DNA of 64,000 bases, taken from Arcobacter sp. LA11. GTDB lineage: Bacteria; Campylobacterota; Campylobacteria; Campylobacterales; Arcobacteraceae. This document shows positions 17,272-26,447 of this stretch, piece after piece. The position numbers were made by a program, and so were the translations under genes. Numbering within the stretch: position 1 is the stretch's first letter; each line of letters starts with the position of its first letter. The notes beneath the pieces are model-generated. The model made no database searches, was not told where the DNA came from, and saw only the letters and a list, made by a program, of their open reading frames with translations. Location of the stretch: positions 62,001-126,000 of the forward strand of contig NZ_BDIR01000006.1 of NCBI RefSeq assembly GCF_001895145.1, written 5' to 3'.

Positions 17272-18402
17272 TCATACTTTATCAATTGGCTCTTGTTGTG
17301 TTGCACAATGAATACTTCCTCCACCAGAAGCAATACCATCTATTCTAATTTGTTCAATTACTCTATTTGGATACGCTTTTTGTAAAATTTTCTTTGCTTT
17401 TTTATCAGCAAAATCATCACCAAAACTTTGCATAATGATTGCACCATTACAAGCATAGTAACCTATATATCCTGCTGCAAAATCTTCAACTCCATATTTT
17501 TCATTTATTTCTTGTGGATTTTTTAAAATAGTTAATTCAAATTTGTTTCCATTTAAATCTGTAGCATTTTCTAGTATTTTTATATTTTCTTTTGTTAGTT
17601 CATGTTCATAGGATTTAGTATATGGTTCATATGCTACTGCAATTTCTCCAGGTTTAATAAACCTTGCATAAAAATCTGTATGACCATCTGTTATATCTTT
17701 ATCTTTTATCCCTTTTAACCAAATAATCTTTTCTAATCCTAAAAGATATTTCATCTCTTCTTCTACTTCTTTTTTAGTTATATTTGGATTTCTATTATCA
17801 TTTAAAATACAACTTTCAGTTAAAATTGCAATACCTTTACCATCTACTTCAAAACATCCACCTTCTAAAGTAAGTTTTGTATTTAAAACTTCTAATCCTT
17901 CATGTCTTGTTATAAAAGAAGCAACTTCAGAATCAAGCCTATATTCTTGGTCTTCACCCCAACCATTAAAATTAAAATCAATTCCTAACTTATCATTACT
18001 TTGATTATATACAAACACAGGAGCTGTATCTCTGAGCCATAAATCATCAAGATCTTTTTCTATTAAAGTTATAGGATAGTTATATACTTTTAAATCTCCA
18101 AATAATTTAAGAGCATCTTTTTTATCGTATTTACTAACCATTACATTTACAGGTTCATATTTTGCTATAGTTTTAGCAATTAAAGCTAAATTTCTTTTTA
18201 CTTCTGGAATTTGTTTTTTTGACCATATATAATCATTTGTAACAAAAGATATCCATGTTCTTTTATGAGGTTCTGATTCTTCTGGCATATAAAACTTCAT
18301 TGTTTCTTCTTTATATTTATTTAATTTTTTTGCATTTAGATTCAAAGCTAAGCCCATAGTTACTAGTGACGATGAGTAAATAAATTTTCGTCTTGAAATC
18401 AC
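17272..18402 (-). CDS. aguA: Agmatine deiminase family enzyme with Tat-like signal
   Basis: 376 residues, peptidyl-arginine deiminase/agmatine deiminase superfamily. Agmatine deiminase makes N-carbamoylputrescine and ammonia. Visible signature segments are MPEESEPHKRTWISF, LWLRDTAPVFV, EGGCFEVDGKG, DGHTDFYARF and the nucleophile in GGGSIHCATQQEP. The first 25 residues read MISRRKFIYSSSLVTMGLAL, a twin-arginine pattern (S-R-R-K-F) plus hydrophobic stretch, so the enzyme is probably exported to the periplasm, unlike the usual cytosolic AguA. An internal Met at residue 35 would give an unexported form. Agmatine versus other guanidino substrate not provable here. Confidence 0.88.
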   Translation of the reverse strand: MISRRKFIYSSSLVTMGLALNLNAKKLNKYKEETMKFYMPEESEPHKRTWISFVTNDYIWSKKQIPEVKRNLALIAKTIAKYEPVNVMVSKYDKKDALKLFGDLKVYNYPITLIEKDLDDLWLRDTAPVFVYNQSNDKLGIDFNFNGWGEDQEYRLDSEVASFITRHEGLEVLNTKLTLEGGCFEVDGKGIAILTESCILNDNRNPNITKKEVEEEMKYLLGLEKIIWLKGIKDKDITDGHTDFYARFIKPGEIAVAYEPYTKSYEHELTKENIKILENATDLNGNKFELTILKNPQEINEKYGVEDFAAGYIGYYACNGAIIMQSFGDDFADKKAKKILQKAYPNRVIEQIRIDGIASGGGSIHCATQQEPIDKV

Positions 18403-18547
18403 AATATTCCTTTTTTAAATTTTTATCTATAAACTATACAAAAAAAAATCTTCTTTTTTTGTTATAAGTTTTTTTAATACTTAATTTTTATTGATTTTTA
18501 CTCTTATAAAAAATTAGCTATAATCCCGTTAAAAATACAGGATTTTT

Positions 18548-19702
18548 ATGAATAATAAACATATAGAAACATCACTAAGCCATATTGCAAAATTTGCTCC
18601 GTTTGAAGAACAATCAGGAGCTTCTCATTTTCCTATTTATAATACTGGGACATTTGATTTAAAAAAACAATCTGGTGATAAAATATATGACTATACAAGA
18701 AGTGATAATCCTACAAGAGAAATGTTAGAAAATCTATTTGCAGAAGTGGAAAATGGAGCTGGTTGTGTATGTACACATACAGGCATTGCTTCTGTTGCCT
18801 TACTTTTTGAAACCGTATTAAAAGCAAATTCTCACATTTTAGTTGAAGCAGATTGTTATGGTGGAACATTTAGATTGTTAAAAATATTTAAAGAAAAGTA
18901 CAATGTAACTGTTCACTTTGCAGACTTTTTAGAGTTTGATAAAATGGAAGAGATTCTAAAAAACAATCCTATAGATTTAGTACTTTGTGAAAGTCCTACA
19001 AATCCTGGATTAAAAATTATAGACTTAGAAGAAGTTGCAAATCTATCACATAAGTACAATTCATTATTTGCAGTTGATAACTCTTTAGCAACATTTATAT
19101 CTCAAAGACCTCTTGACCTAGGAGCTGATTTTTCTTTATTTTCAACTACTAAATATATATCAGGTCATGGAGCAGTTGTTGCTGGTGCAATTGTTGCAAA
19201 AACAAAAGAACTATCTGAACAAATTCACTATTATGCAAATGCAGGTGGACGAAGTCAAAACCCTATGGATGTGTATTTAATCACTCTTGGTATTCCAACT
19301 CTAAAAGTTAGAATGCAAGAACATGAAAAAAATTCAATCGCAATTGCAAACTTCTTAGAAGAACAAGATTACATAATAAAAGTAACTCATCCAAGTTTAG
19401 AATCTCATTCTCAACATGAGTTAGCTAAAAAGCAAATGGATTATATTCCAGGACTATTTTGTGTTGATTTTAATAGTGTTGAACTAGCTGAAAAGTTTAT
19501 TGAAGATACTAAGATTTTTGGAGAAAAATGTTCTTTTGGAAGTCCAGATTCAAGAGTGGAAATACCTGCAAAAATCTCACATGCAACTTTTTCTAAAGAA
19601 GAATTAGCAGCTATTGGAATAGCAGATTCTACAGTTAGATTTTCAATTGGTTTAGAAAATGTTGAAGACTTAATTGAAGATATTAAACAAGCTGTTAAAT
19701 AA
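18548..19702 (+). CDS. Transsulfuration-family PLP enzyme (MetB/CGS-like)
   Basis: 384 residues, Cys/Met-metabolism PLP family. The PLP lysine is in STTKYISGHGAVVAGA (about residue 204); the phosphate and pyridine sites include YTRSDNPTREMLE, HTGIASVALLF and ESPTNPGLKIIDL. Could be cystathionine gamma-synthase, cystathionine gamma-lyase or O-acetylhomoserine sulfhydrylase, which cannot be separated by eye. Good GG site (CAGGA) before the ATG. Followed three bases later by a second, longer homolog, probably coupled in one operon. Confidence 0.87.
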   Translation: MNNKHIETSLSHIAKFAPFEEQSGASHFPIYNTGTFDLKKQSGDKIYDYTRSDNPTREMLENLFAEVENGAGCVCTHTGIASVALLFETVLKANSHILVEADCYGGTFRLLKIFKEKYNVTVHFADFLEFDKMEEILKNNPIDLVLCESPTNPGLKIIDLEEVANLSHKYNSLFAVDNSLATFISQRPLDLGADFSLFSTTKYISGHGAVVAGAIVAKTKELSEQIHYYANAGGRSQNPMDVYLITLGIPTLKVRMQEHEKNSIAIANFLEEQDYIIKVTHPSLESHSQHELAKKQMDYIPGLFCVDFNSVELAEKFIEDTKIFGEKCSFGSPDSRVEIPAKISHATFSKEELAAIGIADSTVRFSIGLENVEDLIEDIKQAVK

Positions 19703-19705
19703 ACA

Positions 19706-21202
19706 ATGATTAAAAACTTTTTTGAACCAATAGAATGTGGAGAAACGCTGCCAATAAACAATGTACATGCAGTATCTGTTTCAATGCCAACTATTCAAGA
19801 TGTAATAGATTATGAAGAACAAACACCTGAGATTCTAGAAAAAATCAAAAGTGGTTATCCAAGATTTATATTACATCCATATTTAAAACAACTGGGACTT
19901 TTTATAAAAAAGAAATATCAAGTTTGTGATGATTATGAAGTAGTTCTATTGAGTTCACAAAAAGCAGTTGCACTTGTAAGTGATAAATATTTTATTCATA
20001 ACAAAATAGAAATAGATGAACCTTTTGGTGTAATTTTAGTTCGAAATGGAACATGTCAACTTCAAAAAGTATTAATGTATATTCAACATGTTGGATGTAA
20101 TCTATCTTCAAGACTAGCAGAAGAGTATCTTTATAAAGAGGGTTTAATAATCTCTTTACATGAAGAAGAACTTGAAGATAAAACAAAAGCCAAAGATATA
20201 ATAATCAGTACTTTAGCAAGTGCTTACGAACAACCAAAAGAAAATATATGTTTAGCACCTTCAGGGATGAATGCTATTTATTCAATTGTGAGAGGACTAA
20301 ATTCAATTCAAAGTCACAATGGAAGAAATATTTTAGTTCAATTTGGATGGCTATATCTGGATACTATGAATATAGTAAATCATCATTTTGATAGACAAAA
20401 AGTTTTCCCAGATATTACAAATCTAGATTTACTTGAAGAGTATTTAGAGGAGTATGGGTTTAGTATTACTGCAATTATTACAGAAATTCCAACAAATCCA
20501 CTTCTTACAAGTGTAGATATAAAGAGATTACGAAAGCTTTGTGATAAATATAATATACCTTTAGTAATCGATACTACATTCGCAACACCATATAATCTAG
20601 ACTTAAAAGATTATGCTGATATTTTTGTAGAATCACTTACAAAATTTGCTTGTGGAAATGCAGATGTTCTGATGGGTGCAATAATTTTAAATAAAAAACA
20701 TAATCTATCACACATGACAACAGAATTTTTCAAACACTGTGAATGCGTTTATATAAAAGATATACAAAGACTAGCGTTAGAAATAAAAGATTATAAAACT
20801 AGAATTAAAAAAATCAGTTCTAATACAAAAATGTTGGTAGAGTATTTTAAATCATGTTCATATATTGATAAAATCTATTATTGTTTAAGTGAAGAAAATA
20901 AAGAAAATTATTCGCAAACTATGATTGATGACAACTCATATACAGGAGTTGTATCTGTAACTTTTAATAAAAATATAGAAGAAGTATATGACAAACTAAA
21001 CTTTGCGAAAGGTCCTAGTTTAGGAACAGAGTTCACTCTTCTTATGCCTTATACATATTTAGCTCATTATGATTTAATAGTTTGTAAAGATGGAAATAGA
21101 TTTTTAAAAGAAATTGGATTACCTATTGATTTAATCAGAATTTCTGTTGGAAGTGAACCTATAGAAGAAATTATAAAAGAGTTTAAAAAGCTAGAAAATT
21201 AA
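19706..21202 (+). CDS. Cystathionine gamma-synthase-like enzyme with long N-terminal extension
   Basis: 498 residues. The C-terminal roughly 310 residues are a Cys/Met-metabolism PLP domain with the lysine in ESLTKFACGNADVLMG (about residue 317) and IDTTFATPYNLDLKDYAD before it. The first about 180 residues (ISMPTIQDVIDYEEQTPEIL and beyond) have no clear match to the short enzymes and resemble the extra N-terminal domain seen in some large CGS-like proteins. It overlaps the operon of the 384-residue homolog and ends in a strong terminator. Its reaction is probably in methionine/cysteine interconversion, but the exact one is open. Confidence 0.8.
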   Translation: MIKNFFEPIECGETLPINNVHAVSVSMPTIQDVIDYEEQTPEILEKIKSGYPRFILHPYLKQLGLFIKKKYQVCDDYEVVLLSSQKAVALVSDKYFIHNKIEIDEPFGVILVRNGTCQLQKVLMYIQHVGCNLSSRLAEEYLYKEGLIISLHEEELEDKTKAKDIIISTLASAYEQPKENICLAPSGMNAIYSIVRGLNSIQSHNGRNILVQFGWLYLDTMNIVNHHFDRQKVFPDITNLDLLEEYLEEYGFSITAIITEIPTNPLLTSVDIKRLRKLCDKYNIPLVIDTTFATPYNLDLKDYADIFVESLTKFACGNADVLMGAIILNKKHNLSHMTTEFFKHCECVYIKDIQRLALEIKDYKTRIKKISSNTKMLVEYFKSCSYIDKIYYCLSEENKENYSQTMIDDNSYTGVVSVTFNKNIEEVYDKLNFAKGPSLGTEFTLLMPYTYLAHYDLIVCKDGNRFLKEIGLPIDLIRISVGSEPIEEIIKEFKKLEN

Positions 21203-21216
21203 TCTAGCTTTTTTTT
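21188..21216. terminator. Intrinsic terminator of the transsulfuration operon
   Basis: Stem AAGCTAGA / TCTAGCTT (21188-21195 and 21203-21210) with a 7-base loop, followed by TTTTTT on the plus strand; the opposite flank is also A-rich, so it can serve the minus-strand methyltransferase gene. Confidence 0.8.
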
Positions 21217-21656
21217 CTTGCTAAAATATAAAACTTATTATCTATCTCTTTATTTTTTAAAAGAATATAATTTTCTTTTATAGTTTTTAAAACTTCTTCT
21301 CTATCTATATTTGAAGAATCAAAAATATGAAAAATTATTCCATCTTTATTTAATAATTTTTTTTGATTCTCAAAAGAGAGTTCTATCTCTGCTAAACTAT
21401 ATTTATCAAGCTTTTCATTTGAAAATATACAATCAAATTTCTTTTGCAAATCTAATTCAATTTTATCAACTAAAATTACACGTATATCAATGAAAGTATC
21501 TTTTAAATATCTAGTTTTAACTTTTTCATCTTCACTTGCAATTACTTCATAATATTCATCTAAAAGTTTTAAGTCGTCACCTTTATTACTTCCAAGTTCT
21601 AAAACCTTTTGGAACTTTGGAAGATGCTCTTTTAATATAGATATAAAATCTATCAT
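21204..21656 (-). CDS. SAM-dependent methyltransferase-like protein
   Basis: 150 residues. VLELGSNKGDDLKLLDEYYE (residues 18-37) has the glycine-rich SAM motif I and acidic motif-II-like EVIASEDE; FDCIFSNEKLDKY resembles motif IV. The protein is shorter than usual methyltransferases (no clear extra domain), so it could be a reduced family member. It is convergent with the transsulfuration operon. Substrate unknown. Confidence 0.65.
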   Translation of the reverse strand: MIDFISILKEHLPKFQKVLELGSNKGDDLKLLDEYYEVIASEDEKVKTRYLKDTFIDIRVILVDKIELDLQKKFDCIFSNEKLDKYSLAEIELSFENQKKLLNKDGIIFHIFDSSNIDREEVLKTIKENYILLKNKEIDNKFYILARKKS

Positions 21657-21671
21657 GAAATTCCTTTTTCC

Positions 21672-23081
21672 CTAGATAATATTTGCATTTAAAAATAACA
21701 ATATACCTAAAATAAACATAACAACAGGAGCTAGAATCTCTAAAAAGTTAGTGATTGAATGTGACCTACTAGATAATTTACTAACACTAACTCCTAAAAA
21801 AGAAGATGCAAAAATAACTAATCCCATACCTAAACTTATAAATATTGAAGCCAAAAGAACAGCAAAATATGTTTTTAAAACAAAAGCATAAATAAACAAT
21901 ACAACAGTTCCAGGACAAGGGATAAGTCCAGCAGTTAATACAAAATATAAATCTTGTTTCATAAATCTTGGTTTTAAACTATTTGTTTTTACTGGTTTAT
22001 TTACACTCCAAGTTGCATTTGTATTTTCACTAGCAGAACAACATGAACTACAAGCACAACTTTTATTTTTCAGCTTATTATATAAAATATACATAGCTAA
22101 AAGGATAATTAATACAGCAGAAACTTTTGTCAAGATTTCTACAGAATCATTTACAAAATTGTTTAATATTGACTGAAGAACAAAAACAGAAACTACAACT
22201 AATATTAAAGCTCCAATAATATGAATAAAAGCACTTAATTGAGAGACCCAAAATGCTTTGATATAAGAACTTTTATTTGCTACAAAGTATGAAAAAGCCA
22301 ATGATTTTCCATGTCCAGGACCTAAAGCATGAATTATTCCATAAACAAATGAAATACCTAAAAGAATAAGAAGAGCAAGATTATCTCCTTGTTCTATTTT
22401 TACAAGATATTCTTTTACTTTTTTAGAGAAATTACTTAAAAGAGTCTCTTCTTTTTTTACTTCTACTAATTCTTTACTAGTTAATTCTTCTGGTTCTGGT
22501 TCAAGATTTTGTACACTACCACTTATATAAAAAACAACACTTTGTCTTTTTTGAACTTTTGAGATTTCAAAAGGAGCATTAAATTTTATTGCATTTTTTG
22601 CTAGTAGTAAAATAAAGTAGTTTTCATCATCATCGATATTTATATACAGAGCATTATCATTAACAACATCATAATCAAGTTTAAGTTCATAAGTAAAATG
22701 TAAAAGAGAGTTTTTTATATATGTTTTATATTTATTTACAATTATTTCATTTGAATTTTTTTTATCAATTATTTTATCATAAGAGATATGTGTTAGAAAA
22801 TTTTTCTCTTCAATATAATCTAAAAGAGACTGTTGAATTGGTTCTAGTTCCCTTTTGTCTAAATAGTTATTCTGGTTTCTATCATAGATTTGTTTTAGTT
22901 GTTCTGTAAACTCTTTGGTTAAAACCCAAGTAATGTTTGCAGTCTTTATTGTCTTATTTGTTGCTTCAATTGATATTGAAACTTTTGTCTCAGGAGAATA
23001 AATAGTACACAAGGTACACCCATAAAGAGTGTACGAAAAAAGTGTTAAAAGTATAAATATTTTACTTATATGTTTTTGCAA
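21672..23081 (-). CDS. NicO/RcnA-type metal transporter with DUF1007-like N-terminal domain
   Basis: 469 residues: signal or anchor helix (1-20), a periplasmic DUF1007-like domain (to about 205; includes the acidic DRNQNNYLDKRELEP EF-hand-like segment), then six transmembrane helices with the NicO motif GIIHALGPGHGKSLAFSYF (about 250-268) and a second LIPCPGTVVLFIY region. A cytoplasmic loop carries a dense cysteine cluster (NKSCACSSCCSASEN), a plausible metal-binding site. Its start codon overlaps the end of znuA by 20 bases, so the two are translated together. Nickel, cobalt or zinc transport are all possible; co-location with ZnuA and Zur suggests zinc. Confidence 0.8.
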   Translation of the reverse strand: MQKHISKIFILLTLFSYTLYGCTLCTIYSPETKVSISIEATNKTIKTANITWVLTKEFTEQLKQIYDRNQNNYLDKRELEPIQQSLLDYIEEKNFLTHISYDKIIDKKNSNEIIVNKYKTYIKNSLLHFTYELKLDYDVVNDNALYINIDDDENYFILLLAKNAIKFNAPFEISKVQKRQSVVFYISGSVQNLEPEPEELTSKELVEVKKEETLLSNFSKKVKEYLVKIEQGDNLALLILLGISFVYGIIHALGPGHGKSLAFSYFVANKSSYIKAFWVSQLSAFIHIIGALILVVVSVFVLQSILNNFVNDSVEILTKVSAVLIILLAMYILYNKLKNKSCACSSCCSASENTNATWSVNKPVKTNSLKPRFMKQDLYFVLTAGLIPCPGTVVLFIYAFVLKTYFAVLLASIFISLGMGLVIFASSFLGVSVSKLSSRSHSITNFLEILAPVVMFILGILLFLNANII

Positions 23082-24066
23082 TCTCTTTTGCTACCTTAAT
23101 TAGATTCTCATCCCATTTTTCTGCTAATGGATTGATAATCGCAACATTACCATTTATACTCTTAGAAATAGTTTTAGCTCCATTTTGAGAAAATTGAGGA
23201 GATACAAAAACTATTTTTATATTATGTTTTTTTGCTTCTTCTACTAATTCTACAAGTTGCGCTGGTTTTGGCTCTTTACCTTGAACTTCTATAGCAATTT
23301 GTTCTAAATCATATCTTTTGGCAAAATATCCCCAAGATGGATGAAATACCATAAATGCTTTATGTTCATATTGTTTTAAAATTGTTTCTAATTTATTATC
23401 TAAAGAATCTAATTCATTTAAAAAACTTTCATAATTTTTTCTATAAAATTCTTTATTTTCAATATCTATTTTTACTAATGCCGAATAAATATTCTTTGCT
23501 TGTACTTTTACTAAAATAGGATCTAACCAAATATGTGGGTCTAAACCACCATGTTCATGTTTTTCATGTTCTTCATGTTTTTCTTCATCTTCATGATGAG
23601 CGTGTTTTTCATGTTTTTCTTCATTGTGTGCATGTTCTTCATGTGCTTCTTTATCATGATGGGCATGTTCTTCATGTTCATGATGCTTATGTTTTTCATC
23701 TTCATGTTTTTCGTGTTTTTCTTCATCTTCATGGTGTACATGTTCTTCCATTTCAATTTTTTCTATACCATTTGATGTATCAACTAAAAGCATTTTTTCA
23801 TTTGCATGTCTAAACTTTTCTAACCATACACTTTCAAAAGGTACTCCAATAGAAAAATAAGCTTCTGAACTTGATAGTTTTTTCATTTGAGAAACTTTTG
23901 GTTCATATGTTGCAGGAGAAAAACCAGGTTTAACCATCACATTTACTGTAACTTTATCTTGTGCTATTTTTTGTACAAAATATTTTTGAGGAGTGATACT
24001 TACGGTTACTTCTTTAGAAAGTAAAAAACTTGAAAGAGCTAATAAAATTAATAAAATTTTCTTCAT
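23062..24066 (-). CDS. znuA: ZnuA-like zinc-binding lipocalin-type solute-binding protein
   Basis: Cluster A-I metal-binding protein of ABC uptake. I start it at 24066 (MKKILLILLALSSFLLSK, a proper signal peptide), with an AAGGA site at 24075-24079; the longer frame from 24105 adds basic residues upstream that do not fit. A long His/Glu/Lys stretch (about residues 105-180, many HxxH and HAHH repeats) is the typical zinc-scavenging loop, and LDPHIWLDPILVK and MVFHPSWGYFAKRY are the ligand regions. No permease or ATPase (ZnuB/C) is in the window, so the partners must be elsewhere or replaced by the adjoining NicO protein. Confidence 0.88.
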   Translation of the reverse strand: MKKILLILLALSSFLLSKEVTVSITPQKYFVQKIAQDKVTVNVMVKPGFSPATYEPKVSQMKKLSSSEAYFSIGVPFESVWLEKFRHANEKMLLVDTSNGIEKIEMEEHVHHEDEEKHEKHEDEKHKHHEHEEHAHHDKEAHEEHAHNEEKHEKHAHHEDEEKHEEHEKHEHGGLDPHIWLDPILVKVQAKNIYSALVKIDIENKEFYRKNYESFLNELDSLDNKLETILKQYEHKAFMVFHPSWGYFAKRYDLEQIAIEVQGKEPKPAQLVELVEEAKKHNIKIVFVSPQFSQNGAKTISKSINGNVAIINPLAEKWDENLIKVAKEIAKTYK

Positions 24067-24089
24067 TATATATATCCTTTTAATTTTTT

Positions 24090-24104
24090 TGCAACTTGAT
24101 TGCA
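24090..24104. promoter_or_regulatory. Zur-like operator 1
   Basis: TGCAACTTGATTGCA: arms TGCAA and TTGCA around five bases. It lies in the znuA promoter, 24 bases upstream of the ATG. An almost identical second copy lies 45 bases further. Confidence 0.7.
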
Positions 24105-24134
24105 TTTTGGAATTCTAATCAATTTTAAATAAAA

Positions 24135-24149
24135 TGCAACTTAATTGCA
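24135..24149. promoter_or_regulatory. Zur-like operator 2
   Basis: TGCAACTTAATTGCA, differing from operator 1 at one base. The 45-base step (a little over four helical turns) puts both on nearly the same face. Lies in the shared divergent promoter region of znuA and the Fur-family gene. Confidence 0.7.
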
Positions 24150-24205
24150 AGACTAAATTTTTAAACTCAAATTTTCTTTTAAATTTAAATAGATATAATC
24201 AAAAT

Positions 24206-24562
24206 ATGGATTTAGAAAATATATCAAAAAACATAAAACTTACCACTGCTAGACGTGCGATTTTGGAAGTTTTAATAAATTCGAACAAGCCCTTATGCTA
24301 TGAAGATATTAAAGATAACCTATCGATGGATAAAGCAACATTTTATAGAAACATTACAAAGTTTGAAGAAGAAGGAATTATAAATTCTTTTGAATCAAAT
24401 GACAAAAAAAGATATTATGAGGTACAAAAAACAAAGCATTCTCACTTTATCTGTAATTTATGTTCATCTATAGAATGTATTCATGAGAATCTAAATATTG
24501 ACATAAAAGATCATCAAATAGACAATATTATAATTAAAGGAATTTGTCCTAACTGTCTATAA
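24206..24562 (+). CDS. Zur-like Fur-family regulator
   Basis: 118 residues from ATG 24206. An earlier ATG at 24134 would put the operator inside the coding region and add an unlikely N-terminus. The winged helix is TTARRAILEVLINSNKPLCYEDIKDN..DKATFYRNITKFEEEGII; the metal site has HSHFICNLCSSIECIHE and a closing CPNCL, two CxxC pairs. A TATAAT at 24194-24199 ends six bases before the ATG, so the mRNA may be leaderless. Divergent orientation and two shared operators indicate zinc-dependent autoregulation together with znuA; Zur is inferred from context rather than proven. Confidence 0.82.
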   Translation: MDLENISKNIKLTTARRAILEVLINSNKPLCYEDIKDNLSMDKATFYRNITKFEEEGIINSFESNDKKRYYEVQKTKHSHFICNLCSSIECIHENLNIDIKDHQIDNIIIKGICPNCL

Positions 24563-24623
24563 AAAATTGTGTTTTTAAAACTAACAAACTTTATTTTATA
24601 CTATTTTATGTGGAGTAAAACTC

Positions 24624-25901
24624 ATGATTAAACACTTGATAACTTTAGAGAAATTTATCAATAAGGAATCCCTAAGTGGTATTCTACTTTTTATTGCAAC
24701 TGTTACAGCAGTAATTGTTGCAAATTCTTCATTAGGTCAAATATACTATGACTTATGGCATATGCCTTTAGGTATTAACTTAGGAGAATTATCTATTTCT
24801 ATGACATTAACCTATTGGATTGATGATGGACTTATGGCTTTATTCTTTTTAATGGTTGGACTTGAAATTAAAAGAGAAATGATGATTGGTGAACTCTCAA
24901 CAGTTTCAAAAGCTACCTTTCCATTAATAGCTGCCGTTGGAGGGATGGTAATTCCTGCACTTATTTATGTAGGTTTAAATCCTGAAAATCCATTAGGTTT
25001 TGGTATTCCTATGGCTACTGATATTGCTTTTGCACTTGGGATATTGATGCTTTTAGGAAATAGAGTTAACACTTCTCTAAAAGTTTTCCTTGTTGCACTT
25101 GCCGTAATAGATGATTTAGGTGCTGTTTCTGTAGTTGCTTTTGTATATACAAGTGATATTCAAACACAATACTTTTTACATGCAGGGATAATTTATGCAA
25201 TAATCTGGGCTCTAAATATAAGAGGAGTAACTAAACTATTACCTTATTTATTACTTGGAATTCTTCTTTGGGTTTATATACATGCAATAGGAATTCATGC
25301 AACAATTGCAGGTGTTTTATTAGCTTTTGCAATTCCTATTAAATCTAAAATAGATGAAAGAAATTTTATTAAAGATTCTAAAAAAGATATTCAAGAATTT
25401 GAAGATAATATAGATAATGTTCCAGTTTTAAATGGTCATCAAATCCATAATCTTGAAAATATTGCTTATAACTATGATAAAGTTCAAAATCCTTTAGTAC
25501 GATTAGAACATAATTTACATGGTCTTTCAGCATTTTTCATCATGCCTTTATTTGCCTTTTCTAATGCAGGAGTTTTAATTGACTTTTCAACAGTTTCAGC
25601 AAATATCATGATAGTTTTAGGGGTAGTTTTAGGATTAGTTATTGGGAAACCTCTAGGTATTTTAGGATTTACATATCTTGCAACAAAACTAAATATAGTA
25701 AAGAAACCAGATGATATTTCATGGAGTGAAATTCTAGCTGTCGGGTTTATTGCCGGAATTGGTTTTACTATGTCTATTTTTATCACTCACTTAGCCTTCT
25801 TAGACGAAGAAATCATTGCAGCAGTAAAACTTGGAGTATTCGCAGCTTCATTCATTGCAGCTGTTATTGGAGTGCTTTTAATACTTAGAGCAAAAAATTA
25901 A
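24624..25901 (+). CDS. nhaA: NhaA Na+/H+ antiporter
   Basis: 425 residues, somewhat longer than E. coli NhaA because of a hydrophilic insert (about residues 240-285). Hallmarks: MALFFLMVGLEIKREMMIGEL, GIPMATDIAFALGILMLLG and the ion-binding aspartate pair in ALAVIDDLGAVSVVAF. The start has a GGAGTAAAACTC site. Exchanges protons for Na+ or Li+ at the inner membrane, useful for a marine or host-associated lifestyle. Stands alone between the Zur gene and the copper genes. Confidence 0.95.
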   Translation: MIKHLITLEKFINKESLSGILLFIATVTAVIVANSSLGQIYYDLWHMPLGINLGELSISMTLTYWIDDGLMALFFLMVGLEIKREMMIGELSTVSKATFPLIAAVGGMVIPALIYVGLNPENPLGFGIPMATDIAFALGILMLLGNRVNTSLKVFLVALAVIDDLGAVSVVAFVYTSDIQTQYFLHAGIIYAIIWALNIRGVTKLLPYLLLGILLWVYIHAIGIHATIAGVLLAFAIPIKSKIDERNFIKDSKKDIQEFEDNIDNVPVLNGHQIHNLENIAYNYDKVQNPLVRLEHNLHGLSAFFIMPLFAFSNAGVLIDFSTVSANIMIVLGVVLGLVIGKPLGILGFTYLATKLNIVKKPDDISWSEILAVGFIAGIGFTMSIFITHLAFLDEEIIAAVKLGVFAASFIAAVIGVLLILRAKN

Positions 25902-25957
25902 CATATATTTAACAGGTCTTGATTACAATACAGTAAAATTTAATTAAGGCCTGTATT

Positions 25958-26440
25958 ATGAAAAAACTATTTGTAGGATTATTCCTTTGTGTTGCATCAT
26001 TATTTGCATCAAATATTGAAATTAAAGATGCTTACGCAAGAGCAACTCCTCCAGGACTGCCCAACTCTGCTGCATTTATGACTATTTCTAATCCATCTTC
26101 TTCTGATATTTCTCTTATTGATGTTAAAACTACAATTTCAAATGTTGCTGAGTTACATACACATGAAATGAAAAATGGAATGATGAAAATGTATCAAGTT
26201 CCAAAAATTGAAATTAAAGCACATTCAAAAACTATTCTTAAACCAGGTGGTTTTCATGTTATGCTTCTTGGACTTAAGAAAAAACCGTTAACTACAGATC
26301 AAAAAGTTAACTTAACTCTAATCTTTTCAAATAATGAAAAAATTGAAGTTTCAATTCCTGTTAAAAGTGTAATGGGTGGAATGAAAATGCATAAGGGAAT
26401 GAAAATGGACCATAGTAATATGAAGATGGATCATAAATAA
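25958..26440 (+). CDS. PCuAC periplasmic copper chaperone
   Basis: 160 residues with a signal peptide (MKKLFVGLFLCVASLFAS). The copper site shows the family pattern: AELHTHEMKNGMMKM (His plus Met ligands), and KPGGFHVMLLGL. It delivers Cu(I) to cytochrome oxidase CuA or cbb3 in partnership with SCO1. A Met/His-rich C-terminal tail (GGMKMHKGMKMDHSNMKMDH) adds further copper sites. It is the first gene of a three-gene unit ending in SCO1. Confidence 0.92.
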   Translation: MKKLFVGLFLCVASLFASNIEIKDAYARATPPGLPNSAAFMTISNPSSSDISLIDVKTTISNVAELHTHEMKNGMMKMYQVPKIEIKAHSKTILKPGGFHVMLLGLKKKPLTTDQKVNLTLIFSNNEKIEVSIPVKSVMGGMKMHKGMKMDHSNMKMDHK

Positions 26441-26447
26441 AAACTAA

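Noticed and set aside
23535-23813. Long open frames on both strands opposite the His-rich part of ZnuA
   Set aside because: They are shadows of the CAT/GAA-rich codons of the His/Glu repeat; composition is low complexity (Met/Phe/His) and no ribosome site fits.
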